Of a stretch of DNA of 64,000 bases, positions 53,286 to 64,000 are shown in pieces. The notes beneath the pieces are model-generated. The model was not told the DNA's origin. It was given only the letters and a program-made list of their open reading frames with translations, and ran no database searches. How positions within the stretch are numbered: the first letter of the stretch is position 1; every line of letters begins with the position of its first letter. The translations under genes were made by a program, and so were the position numbers. Source of the stretch: Neoarius graeffei (lineage: Eukaryota > Chordata > Actinopteri > Siluriformes > Ariidae); the NCBI RefSeq assembly GCF_027579695.1, contig NC_083586.1, positions 6,692,001-6,756,000 of the forward strand. Reading direction: 5' to 3'.

Positions 53286-54763
53286 CAGTGCCTTGCAAAA
53301 GTATTCATACCCCTTGAACTTTTTTCACATTTTTCCACCTTACAACCACGAACTTAAGTTTTTTATTGAGATTTTATGTGATAGACCAACACAGAGTAGC
53401 ACATAATTGTGAAGTGAAACGAAAATGATAAATGGGCTTCAAAATTTTAAACAAATAAAAATCTGAAAAATGCGGTGTGCATTAGTATTCAGCCCCTTGT
53501 ACTCTGATACTGCTAAATACAATCCAGTGCAATCAATTGCCTTCAGAAGTCATCTAATTAGTTAATAGAGTCCTACTGTGTGTAATTTACTCTCAGTATA
53601 AATACACTTGTTCTGTGAAGGCCTCAGTGGTTTGTTAGAGAACACTGAAGAACAAACAGCATCATGAAGACCAAAGAACTCACCAGACAGGTCAGGGATA
53701 AAGTTCTGGAGAAGTTTAAAGCAGGGTTAGGTTATAAAAAAAAATATCCCAAGCTCTGAACATCTCAAGAAGCACTGTTCAATCCATCATTCAAAAATGG
53801 AAAAAGTGTGGCACAACTGCAAACCTACCAAGACATGGCCGTCCACCTAAACTGACAGAGCGAGCAAGGAAAGCACTGGTCAGAGAAGCAGCCAAGAGGC
53901 CCATGATCACTCTGGAGGAGCTGCAGAAATCCACAGCTCAGGTGGGAGAATCTGTGCACAGGACAACTATAAGTCGTACACTCCACAAATCTGGCCTTTT
54001 TGGAAGAGTGGCAAGAAGAAAGCCATTGTTGAAAGACAGGCATAAGAAGCCATGTAGGGGACACAGAAAACATGTGGAAGAAGGTGCTTTGGTCAGATGA
54101 GACCAAAGTTGAACTTTTTGGCCCAAATACAAAGCGCTATGTGTGGCGGAAAACTAAGATGGATGGAGCTAAATACAGGGCAATCCTGGAAGAAAACCTG
54201 TTGGAGGCTGCAAAAGACTTGAGACTGGGAAGGAGATTCACCTTCCAGCAAGACAATGACCCTAAACATACAGCCAGAGCTACAATGGAATGGTTTAGAT
54301 CAAAGAATATTCATGTGTTAGAATGGCCCAGTCAAAGTCCAGACCTAAATGCCATTGAGCATCTGTGGCAAGACTTGAAAATTGCTGTTCACAGACGCTC
54401 TCCATCCAATCTGGCTGAGCTTGAGCTATTTTGCAAAGAAGAATGGGCAAAAATTTCAGTGTCTAGATGTGCAAAGCTGGTAGAGACATACCACAAAAGA
54501 CTTGCAGCTGTAATTGCAGCAAAAGGTGGCTCTACAAAGTATTGACGCAGGGGGGCTGAATACTAATGCACATCAAATTTTTCAGATTTTTATTTGTCTA
54601 AAATTTTGAAGACCATTTATCATTTTCGTTTCACTTCACAATTATGTGCTACTCTATGTTGGTCTATCACATAAAAATCTCAATAAAAACTTTTAAGTTC
54701 GTGGTTGTAAGGTGGAAAAATGTGAAGAAGTTCAAGGGGTATGAATACTTTTGCAAGGCACTG
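53286..54763 (+). mobile_element. Tc1-B transposon copy in the hAT
   Basis: Ends CAGTGCCTTGCAAAAG and CTTTTGCAAGGCACTG, TA on both sides (53284-53285 and 54764-54765). 1478 bp. Confidence 0.94.
53664..54545 (+). pseudogene. Tc1-B transposase, frameshifted and internally deleted
   Basis: ATG 53664 (MKTKELTRQVRDKVLEKFKA) breaks in an A-run near 53740. 53903-54100 carries the second helix-turn-helix and the same [10 protein letters not shown] frame break seen in the copy at 43332-44926. 54072-54545 carries [11 protein letters not shown] (Asp), then jumps from YVWRKT to [10 protein letters not shown], missing the [11 protein letters not shown] block. Then [12 protein letters not shown] (Asp), [11 protein letters not shown] (Glu) and GGSTKY end. 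Dead copy. Confidence 0.92.
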
Positions 54764-54765
54764 TA

Positions 54766-55716
54766 TCCAGCCAGGGTGCCCACTGAACGGGGAAAAGATA
54801 ACACCTTGCTCCATTGTACAGACCATCAGCGTAGAATTGGGTGTGGACGTGTCCCTATCAATATCAAACGGCAGCTGATATGTCCCTACCAATATTTCTG
54901 ATTGAAGAAAAAAAAATATTTTTAAATCACGCTCTGTGCGCAGTACACAAATGGTTACTGTAGGTTTCCACTGGGCAAAACACCACGCAAAATGCACTCA
55001 TGAATATTCGCTCTGGGGGCATGGTCACGAAAACAGCAAGCAAGTTCGGCTACCATGTCAATTAGCAAGTGCGGTTGCAATGCAGTGACTGGCTGCTAGC
55101 TAGCAAACTGTCCTTGAGGAATGTAATGTTAGATTAGCTCGTAAAATTAATCAGTTAACAACAGTTCGTATTCAGTGTGTAAAAAAACGACAACATATGA
55201 ATATGACCGTTTTCTAAGTTTGTGTGGCATGTAAATAACAATCCGACTTGATACCAACAACAACTGGTGTTCATTAAGGTCACAAAGACATTATTAAATC
55301 ATATCACATTGTGCTAATGTTGGCTAATATTGCACCTAGTCTTGCTTGTGAAGTGCCTGCAAACTTTAGCAGCCTGCTAACCCTTAATTTGAAGTACTTC
55401 AGTAAAGACCTGCAGAGTGCCCTGACCAAGTTTTCGTAACATGACACATGTAAACAACAACCCAATGGTGATGACATGGTTCGTGGCCCAGACACCTTTT
55501 AATCAAATAAAACATTTTGTAATAAGCATAACAGCCTCCACCTTCTTAATCAGAAATTTTTGGTTACTCCCACCTCTCTTCTGAAAATGTCACATACACG
55601 CTGAACTGATTGGTTTTCGAGGGGGTTCATTTGAAAGCAGTAGGTTAAAAACTTTTCTCTGTAGAACCCTGTCACTTTCTCCTCTCTGGGCTCAAGAAGA
55701 GAACAAAAGGGCAATA
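54766..55716. other. hAT interior, non-coding
   Basis: No recognised domain. Includes NNTAAC-type AT-rich sequence. Probably filler of a deleted hAT. Confidence 0.35.
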
Positions 55717-56935
55717 CAGGTAGTCGTCGACTTACGACCTATGCGACTTACGACCGATCGACTTTACGACCGTCTGGTTATGACTGGCAAGTGTTTCCCA
55801 GCTGAGCGTACGACAGTTTCCGCCCCAGCTCCTGGCAGCCTCTCGCCGCATACAACAGTTTCCGCCCCAGCTCCCGGCAGCGCCTCTCGCCGCGTACGAC
55901 AGTTTCCGCCCCAGCTCCCGGCAGCGCCTCTCGCCGCGTACGACAGTTTCCGCCCCAGCTCCCGGCAGCGCCTCTCGCCGCGTAGGACAGTTTCCGCCCC
56001 AGCTCCCGGCAGCGCCTCTCGCCGCGTACGACAGTTTCCGCCCCAGCTCCCGGCAGCGCCTCTCGCCGCGTACGACAGTTTCCGCCCCAGCTCCCGGCAG
56101 CCTCTCGCCCCAGCTCCCGGCAGCCTCTCGCCCCAGCTCCCGGCAGCCTCTCGCCCCCAGCTCCCGGCAGCGCCTCTCGCCGCGTACGACAGTTTCCGTC
56201 CCAGCTCCCGGCAGCGCCTCTCGCCGCGTACGACAGTTTCCGCCCCAGCTCCCGGCAGCGCCTCTCGCCGCGTACGACAGTTTCCGCCCCAGCTCCCGGC
56301 AGCCTCTCGCCCCCAGCTCCCGGCAGCGCCTCTCGCCGCGTACGACAGTTTCCGCCCCAGCTCCCGGCAGCGCCTCTCGCCGCGTACAACAGTTTCCACC
56401 CCAGCTCCCGGCAGCGCCTCTTGCTGCGTACAACAGTTTCTGCCCCAGCTCCAGGCACACGCACAGTCTCTCTTGCGCTCCGTCATACAGTTTCCGCCCC
56501 AGCTCCTGGTTTATGAAACGAGCAAATGCTCCTGCCAGCCCAAGCGCTGCAACAGCTGATGATGACGTAGACGACCCACAGCCAGTGATGCCAGCGGTCA
56601 CTAAATTTTGTATTTTGCTATGTTTTCCTTTGTATTTTGGTATGTTATAAACTAAAATGTTTTCTATTTTTCACACCTGTATTTCGTATTTTGTTTTGCA
56701 CATATTAAACGAATTGTACTGTACGCAGTGTAGTATGCAGTGTTTGACTTAAACCAAATAATGAGCCAAGGTAATGAAATAAGAAAATGTTGATAAAATA
56801 AGACTTTAAGATGATTACAATATCATTACACATCACAATATACTTACGTTCATTTAACATAGGCCAACTTACGACCAGACTGGTTTACGACCGGTCAATT
56901 GTAACCAAACGCAGTCGTAAGTCGATGACTACCTG
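55717..56935. mobile_element. Tc1/mariner-type non-autonomous element with a minisatellite (1219 bp)
   Basis: The ends are CAGGTAGTCGTCGACTTACG and, inverted, CAGGTAGTCATCGACTTACG, with TA on both sides (55715-55716 and 56936-56937). Subterminal ACTTACGACC repeats occur. No transposase; the centre is a 44-bp minisatellite. Confidence 0.85.
55802..56470. repeat. 44-bp G/C-rich minisatellite, about 15 units
   Basis: The unit GTACGACAGTTTCCGCCCCA GCTCCCGGCAGCGCCTCTCG CCGC repeats with shortened units near 56100-56160 and 56305. Because 44 is not a multiple of three and the unit lacks stops in several frames, it creates long open frames on both strands (for example 55741-56559 plus, 55732-56601 minus). 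I treat these as artefacts of composition. Confidence 0.92.
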
Positions 56936-56937
56936 TA

Positions 56938-57940
56938 ATATAACAATAACCAATCAGAATTCAGATACATTCTGTTGCCAAGTAAAATTGTAACCTTTCA
57001 ACGTGTCAAAAAAGTTCTAGAGACCTCGTCTTGTTTTACCATTAGATCAATCACATATCAGCTTAAACTAGCATTCTAAAACTAGTTAAAGATCACACAG
57101 AAGATAGCCTACTCCCCCTGCAAACTAATGTAAGTGTTTAAGGCTCTGCATGTGTTTTACTTCCATTTATGAGGGAAAGGAACATACTCCCTCCCGACAG
57201 TCAACGCGTTATTCACTTGTAAAACACATTTGCAAATTGGTAGAATGAGTTAATCATCACATGCAAGATTTGCAGTTAATCAAATGAATTGCATATTCAT
57301 GAATTACTACAGTTCTGAACTTCAAATTTTAAAAGTCTGGACTTTGGAGAGATGATGGATACTCTTTTGGTGGAACACAAAAGAGCAAAATATTGTGACC
57401 CTCTAATGTTGACCTGAAGTTGGCATTGAGTTTATGTCCCCACCAATGTTAATACCAAGCCTACGCCCTTGCCTACGTTATCTCGTTCTAATTGTTGTTA
57501 CTTTTATCCAAATGACAGCTGGCAATACATTGTTACTTTGCACTTTTTGTTTATCTGGGTACTAATCTTTGAGAAACTGGATTGGCAGAATGTTGCCTGT
57601 GAAGAAAAGAATGTCTTTTTATTACCCTGTGCCAAGTTAATATTTACTTAAGTGCAATTTTTAAGAGCCATAGATTGTATTTTATTTATTGTTTTTGTTG
57701 TGAGTGGTTTTGTTTGATTGTTGTTTTATTTCTTTAGGTTATTTCTTTATATTTTTTTACATTCCACCGTTGAATTGAATAAGTTGACAATTAAAAAGTT
57801 GACTGTTCTTTGAAAGGGTGTATTTGCATGATCATTATTATTTTACGAGTGGCATAAAATTGTCTTGAAAAGATGTCAACAATAATATCGTTTATCGCAA
57901 TAATTTCTGAGACAATATATCATCCAACAAAATTTATCGT
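56938..57940. other. hAT interior, non-coding
   Basis: AT-rich, no domain recognised. The subterminal GATAAACGATATTATTG region is typical of hAT ends. Confidence 0.4.
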
Positions 57941-58752
57941 GACAGGCCTAGGTTCACTAACTTTCAAGCACCACTGTAGTCACACTTCCACAGTCTGAAG
58001 CTCCCTCAAACAATTATCTCATCTGATTCAAAATATGTCTGAACAATAATATATGCACCTTGCCACACCATTGCCTCAAAAGTACATTCACACCAACTAC
58101 TGCATCAAGTTTTATCAGTAGTCTCCCAGAGTTATCAACATCAGACCCCACAGAACTTGATCAGCCTGCTTTGAGTCAATGTTCCACTATAGACCCTTTT
58201 CAGTCACGTGACCTTCGTAAACGCGACCACCATTTTGGACATGTAGCGGACTTCGGCTCGAATTGGTTTGAATGCGAGGAAGGCGACAAACGGAGAACAT
58301 ACAAAAAAAGGAGCGAGATGCAGAAAACACCTTCGCTATCCAGCGACGTAGGGCATTTACAGGGCGAGCAGAGGGAGAAATAACAACAGTAACGACACGT
58401 TAGCAACGCCGTACAGAAATAACGGTTTATGGCACAGACCCTTTCGGTTCTCGCTCATCTAGCTGCTACAATGACTGCTTAGACTGCAACAATAATACCT
58501 AACACACATTTAAGTATCCGTCGTAAAGACGTGAAACTCGTCGAGTGATGAGTGTGTTCATTGATAAGCTAACACAATCTAAAAGTAGACATACCATCAC
58601 ACTGCCCTGGCGCTGTGTACAGTTTACCTTCTATGGTTTGTGCACTCACTATTTGCCATTACTTTCTCCAACTGTTGTGACAGATTACAGGGAACGGCCT
58701 GGATTTAAGAGACAAATACATGTTCCTCTTATTTTGAACACTTATTTGTAGG

Positions 58753-61700
58753 CAGTGCTTAATTTGTAAAGTGGGAGGTCCCGGAGCGCGGAGGATGAGC
58801 GGCTCCGGTGCGGAAAAAAAGAGGAGAGGAGAGGGGAGGGGGGCGCGGCGCTGCGCTTCTGGGCATGTTTTGTAATAACACTGCAAAATATAGCTGCAAG
58901 CAGCAATGTGGGGGCCAAGCAGCATTGGTGCGACGGATTCGTCTTGACCCAAGGATTCCAGATATAGTGGAATTTTGTTTCTACCCAAAAAGCATCATGA
59001 GATATGAGCTAGAAGTCATTTTCCCTAGTTATAGCGACCTCTAGCGGCCAGTCAGATTCGTCTTGACCCAAGGATTGCAGAGATAGTGGAATTTTGTTTC
59101 TACCCAAAAAGCATCATGAGATATGAGCCAGAAGTCATTTTCCCTAGTTATAGCGCCCCCTAGTGGCCAATTTGTTCCAAATGTTTTGTGGCCCTTTGTG
59201 GCGGTGTGTGCCATAATGCCACCAAGTTTTGTTAAGATACGCCAAAGGGCAGGCGAGATATGGGCACACTTCCTGTTTCGCGTCTGCACAGCCAAATTTG
59301 ATTGGCTGCCACGGCCAAACACTTATGAAATTCAAAACTCTGAGCATAAGTTTTGTGCGGCTTGGTCCACTTATGCTACATACCAAGTCTGGGAAAAATT
59401 GTCCAAAATTTGAGGGAGGAGAAGCATTTTAATTGATTTTCACCAAATTCAAAATGGCGGAAAATCTCCTGTGTGGAATATGACGAGATAGGGCGCGTTG
59501 GATTCGTGTTGACTGAAGGATTCCAGCAATACTAAGGTTTTGATGATCAGACATACGGTTCAAAAGTAACAAGCAGAAATGTACTTCCAAATTTGACTTA
59601 TTGGTGGCGCTAGAGTTTTTGAGGTGGTGAGCTGAAATTTGCTGGGAAGAACCTTGAGGCAGCCTAGAATCATGGTGCCAAATTTCACAACCTCTCGTCA
59701 GACGGTTCTATGGGTTGCCATAAAAATTCATTGATTTTAACATAATTCAAAATGGCGGACAATCCCCAAGGCAGAATATGACGTCATAGGATCCGATGGA
59801 TTCGGCTTCACCCAAGGATTCCAGAGATACTGGAATTTTGTTTCAACCCAAAAGGTATGAGATATGAGCCAAAAGTCAATTTTCCTAGTTATAGCGCCCC
59901 CTAGGGGCCAATTTGTTCCAATTGTTTTGTGGGCCTTTTTGGAGGGGTGTGACATCATGCCACCAAGTTTTGTTAAGGTAAGCCAAAGGGCGGCCGAGAT
60001 ATGAGCACACTTCCTGTTTTGCGTCTGCGCAGCCAAATTTGATTGGCTGCCACGGCCAAACGCTTAAGAAATTCTAAACACTGAGCAGAAATTTTGTGCG
60101 GCTTCGTCCAATTATGCTACCTACCAAGTCTCGGCAAAATTGGTCAAAAACTGAGGGAGGAGAAGCATTTTAATTGATTTTCACAAAATTCAAAATGGCG
60201 GAAAATCTGCCAGGTGGAATATGACGTCATAGGGCGCATTGGAGTCGTGTTGACGGATGGATTCCAGCAATACTAAGATTTTGACAATCAGATGTATGGT
60301 TCAAAAGTAACAAGCAGAAATGTACTTCCAACTTTGACCTGTTGGTGGCACTAGAGAGTTTGAGGTGGTGAGTTGAAATTTGCTGACCAGAACCTTGAGG
60401 GAGCCTAGAATCAGTGTGCCAAATTTCACAACCTCTCGTCAGACGGTTCTATGGGTTGCCTTAGAATTTCATTGATTTTAACATAATTCAAAACGGCGGA
60501 AAATCCGCAAGGCAGAATATGACGTCATAGGATCCGATGGATTCGGCTTGACCCATGGATTCCAGCGATAGTGGAATTTTGTTTCTACCCAAAAAACATC
60601 ATGAGATATGAGCCAAAACTCATTTTTCCTAGTTATAGCGCCACCTAGCGGCCAATTTGTTCCAATTGTTTTGTGGGCATTTTTGGAGGGGTGTGGCATC
60701 ATGCCACCAAGTTTCGTTAAGATAAGCCAAAGGGCAGGTGAGATATGAGCACACTTCCTGTTTTGCGTCTGCGCAGCCAAATTTGATTGGCTGCCACGGC
60801 CAAACGCTTATGAAATTCAAAACACCGAGCATAATTTTTGTGCGGCTTGGTCCACATATGCTATCAACCAAGTCTGGGAAAAATTGGTCAAAAATTGAGG
60901 GAGTTGAAGCATTTTAATTGATTTTCACAAAATTCAAAATGGCGGAAAATCTACCTGGTGGAATATGACGAGATAGGACGATTTGGATTCGATTTGACCG
61001 AAGGACTCCAGAGATACTAAGATTTTGACGATCGGACGTACGGTTCAAAAGTAACAAGCAGAAATTTACTTCCAACTTTGACCTGTTGGTGGTGCTAGAG
61101 AGTTTGAGGTGGTGAGCTGAAATTTGCTGAGAAGAACCTTGAGGCAGCCTAGAATCAGTGTGCCAAATTTCACAACCTCTCGTCAGACGGTTCTATGGCT
61201 TGCCATAGAATTTCATTGATTTTAACAAAATTCAAAATGGCGGAAAATCCTCAACTCAGAACACGACGTCATAGGGTGCGATGGATTTGTCTTGACCCAA
61301 GGATTCCAGAGATAGTGGAATTTTGTTTCTCCCCAAAACGCATCATGAGATATGAGCCAAAAGTAATTTTTCCTAGTTATAGCGCCCCCTAGCGGCAAAG
61401 TTATTCCAAATTTTTTGTGGGCGTTTGTGGAGGGGTGGGGCATCATGCCACCAAGTTTCGTTAAGATATTCCAAAGGGGGGCAGAGATATGAGCACACTT
61501 CCTGTTTCGCATCTGCGCAGCCAAATTTGATTGGCTGCCACGGCCAAACGCTTCTGAAATTCAAAACACTGAGCATAACTTTTGTGCGGCTTTGTCCACT
61601 TATGCTATCAACCAAGTCTGGGAAAAATTGGTCAAAAATTGAGGGAGTTGATGCGTTTTAACTGATTTTGACAAAATTCAAAATGGCGGGAAAACTATAT

Positions 61701-62289
61701 GGGCGGAAAATGACGTCATGGGGTCCGTTGGATTCGTCTTGGCCCAAGGATTCCAGCGATACCAAGTTTTTGAAAATCGGACCAACAGTTCAAAAGTTAC
61801 AAGCAGAAATGTACCTGCAACTTTGACCTGCTGGTGGCGCTAGAGGTTTTAAAGGAGAGGCCTGAAATTTGCTGAGAGGAATGTTGACACTGTCTAGAAT
61901 CAGTGTGCAAAATTTCACAACTTTTTACCAGACGGTTCTATGGGCTGCCATAGACTTGCAGAGGCGGAAGAACGTTGAATAATAATAAGAAACAGTAGAA
62001 ACACTATGGGTGCCTTCGCAGCTTCGCTGCTTGGCCCCCAATTAAGTTCATCTGCAGATATTTTGTGGATGTCGTTTCATGAGAGAAATCACCAACAAGA
62101 CAGATATCAAAATCAGACATTAACACTAAATAAACTTGCATTTTTTAATTTAATTATTATTATTATTTTTTTTTTGTTACATAGTCAAAAGAGGTGTCGG
62201 ATCACCGGATCCAGTGTAAATAGCTGCCGGAGCCAACGCCCGAGGTTCCGGAGCGCGCTCCGGCTTGCTCCCCCTCAAATTAAGCGCTG
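58753..62289. mobile_element. hAT element (3537 bp) holding a tandem array
   Basis: The ends CAGTGCTTAATTTG and CAAATTAAGCGCTG are near-perfect inverse copies, with the exact 8-bp duplication TTTGTAGG (58745-58752 and 62290-62297). Subterminal GGTCCCGGAGCGC and GGTTCCGGAGCGCGC are shared by both ends. The centre is the tandem array; no transposase. Confidence 0.92.
58885..62040. repeat. Tandem array with a period of about 741 bp, roughly four units
   Basis: Landmark GATTCGTCTTGACCCAAGGA recurs near 59061, 59800, 60541 and 61284 (spacing 739-743). A second landmark, GTGTTGACxGAxGGATTCCA, recurs near 59503, 60246, 60987 and 61734. Ends are AGCTGCAAGCAGCAATG with GGGGGCCAAGCAGC, and CAGCTTCGCTGCTTGGCCCC. 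Each unit has two related halves of about 370 bp and repeats phrases such as AAAATTCAAAATGGCGGA and TAGCGCCCCCTAG. Similar in style to 24650-29836. Confidence 0.9.
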
Positions 62290-62479
62290 TTTGTAGGACA
62301 CTGCCTCTGATCTGTCCTACAGTCTACCAACAGCAAAGGAACACAACGCTAACTAATAGCTACTACAGAAGAACAAAGAGGTTACAATGGGTTATTTTAG
62401 CCTATTTGGTTACACACTCGCCGCCACAGAATGTTAACACCAATGTAATGCCTTTTCTGGCTAATTTTATTCGTCTTAC

Positions 62480-62627
62480 CTCCAACAAAGTGGTCACTAC
62501 ACAAGCGCTGGTATGCCGCTATCCATCTTCTCCGTCGGTCAGCATCTACCGGGATCCGATAAAATGATAACCCTTGCCTTGTTTGTTGATGGTTACTACA
62601 TCCAGGTGCACAACAATATAGTGGCAT
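62480..62627 (-). pseudogene. THAP-domain exon with internal deletion
   Basis: ATG 62625-62627: MPLYCCAPGCSNHQQTRQGL, SFYRIPVDADRRRRWIAAYQ, then LCSDHFVGG and a donor (GGAG/GTAAGA). The C-x-x-x-C ... C-x-x-H zinc ligands of the THAP fold are present, but the usual stretch of about 10 residues between WIAA and CSDHF is missing. In the THAP9/P-element family this domain binds the element ends. Here it lies between the terminal repeats of a P-like element, so it is a transposon exon. Confidence 0.8.
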
Positions 62628-62757
62628 GATGGAAGTCTTGCTGAAAATAAACACTTTCTTTGCTGCCGTTCCTCAATGTTGGCTGTGGTAAACTACTGGT
62701 AGTACACGTCCAAAATGGCAGCCGCATTTGTCGTGACATCACGTGAAAATGGTCCAT

Positions 62758-62832
62758 ACTTTAGATAATGTAGCTCCACTTCAAAGAAAATAATTCAAGA
62801 GAAAAAAAATACTAGCACCCTGGTAAAACGAT

Positions 62833-62863
<31 letters not shown>

Positions 62864-63011
62864 TAAAACATAAAATTAGAAAATTATGTAAAAGTTGATA
62901 GTATCCCAATAAGCATGGAAAGAGAGTCTCTTGAACTATACAGACAAGCTGCTTGATCAATGTTTCTCTCTACTCCAAAAGAAGATAAAAATAATCCTAG
63001 ATTCTTTCTTA
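62758..63011. repeat. Flank with (CA)n microsatellite at 62832-62861
   Basis: The CA repeat of about 15 units lies in otherwise unassigned sequence before the last Tc1-A copy. Confidence 0.7.

Positions 63012-64000
<989 letters not shown>

Larger units (their letters stand above)
53074..57950. mobile_element. hAT element (4877 bp) with two nested elements
   Basis: The ends TAGGCCTGTCGCAATATTTG and GACAGGCCTA are inverse over TAGGCCTGTC, with the perfect 8-bp duplication GGTTCACT (53066-53073 and 57951-57958). It contains a Tc1-B copy (53286-54763) and a TA-flanked element (55717-56935). The remaining 2.2 kb has no recognisable transposase. The right flank (AACTTTCAAGCACCACTGTA) is a stub of another Tc1-A terminus. 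Confidence 0.9.
51985..58190 (+). mobile_element. CR1/L2-type LINE 5' part, split by a fold-back Tc1 and a hAT
   Basis: Pieces: 51985-52238 (5' region with TGTGTCTGTTCCCCGAGCTA), 52921-53065 (endonuclease end, decayed SHNGGHTLDLI-like sequence near 53010-53040) and about 57977-58190 (KSTFTPTTASSFISSLPELS, the linker after the endonuclease). Heavily decayed; the RT is absent. Confidence 0.6.
58191..62757 (-). mobile_element. P-element-like transposon remnant with a THAP exon, split by a hAT
   Basis: The left end TATAGACCCTTTTCAGTCAC ... CCATTTTGGACATGTA and, inverted, the right end TATGGACCATTTTCACGTGA ... CCATTTTGGACGTGTA are terminal inverted repeats of about 60 bp. A THAP exon (62480-62627) points to a P/Phantom-like element. 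The flanking duplication is not clear. Without the hAT (58753-62289) it is about 1 kb, so most of the transposase is deleted. Confidence 0.7.

Noticed and set aside
55732..56601. Long open frames of 228-289 codons on both strands, rich in Ala, Gly, Pro and Arg
   Set aside because: They are produced by a 44-bp minisatellite lacking stops in several frames, inside a non-autonomous transposon. No start context, domain or splice evidence.

Overview
The window is nuclear DNA from a teleost fish. It holds one recognisable host gene buried in a dense, nested pile of transposable elements. The repeat families (two Tc1/mariner families, many hAT elements, a pogo element, CR1/L2-type and L1-type LINEs, a Penelope-like element, tRNA-derived SINEs, an LTR element) and the style of the zinc-finger gene fit an otophysan fish. 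I lean towards a catfish, which is inference only.

The host gene is a PRDM9-like histone methyltransferase/zinc-finger gene on the minus strand, about 51964 down to 23522. Five exons can be placed with good splice sites and compatible phases: exon A (acidic N-terminal part, 51793-51964), exon B (zinc knuckle and first half of the PR/SET domain, 49629-49900), exon C (short SET exon, 38591-38658), exon D (end of SET, 38241-38419) and exon E (single C2H2 finger, linker and C2H2 array, 23522-24525). Together they give an open frame of about 564 codons. No KRAB or SSXRD domain is visible upstream. One of the three SET tyrosines is replaced by Phe (WF where WY is usual), as expected of the teleost beta-type PRDM9 class. 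The introns of about 1.9, 11.0, 0.17 and 13.7 kb are mostly repeats.

Layout. 1-1.2 kb: Penelope-like RT fragment with a hammerhead-like ribozyme upstream. 1.2-3.7 kb: SINE, LINE tail and Tc1 fragments. 4.0-7.3 kb: gag and a 1467-bp LTR (primer site for elongator tRNA-Met), inserted into an L1-type ORF1 (7.3-7.95 kb). 8.2-9.3 kb: hAT element. 9.6-13.0 kb: a Tc1 copy carrying three later insertions. 13.0-15.4 kb: LINE 3' end containing a SINE that itself contains another retroposon. 16.8-21.1 kb: hAT ends, a second SINE family and a minisatellite array. 21.1-22.7 kb: Tc1 copy. 23.5-24.5 kb: terminal PRDM9 exon. 24.6-29.8 kb: low-copy repeat with an unusual DNA transposon holding a pogo element. 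32.2-37.7 kb: almost full-length CR1/L2 LINE holding a hAT and a 591-bp element with a helicase-like fragment. 38.2-38.7 kb: PRDM9 exons D and C. 39-48.3 kb: LINE, hAT, SINE and Tc1 copies. 49.6-52 kb: PRDM9 exons B and A. 52-58.2 kb: LINE fragment split by a fold-back Tc1 and a 4.9-kb hAT. 58.2-62.8 kb: P-element-like element with a THAP exon, split by a hAT carrying a 741-bp tandem array. 63 kb to the end: Tc1 copy.

Nearly every other open frame is a decayed transposon gene or a shadow. Exact target-site duplications let the order of many insertions be read directly.
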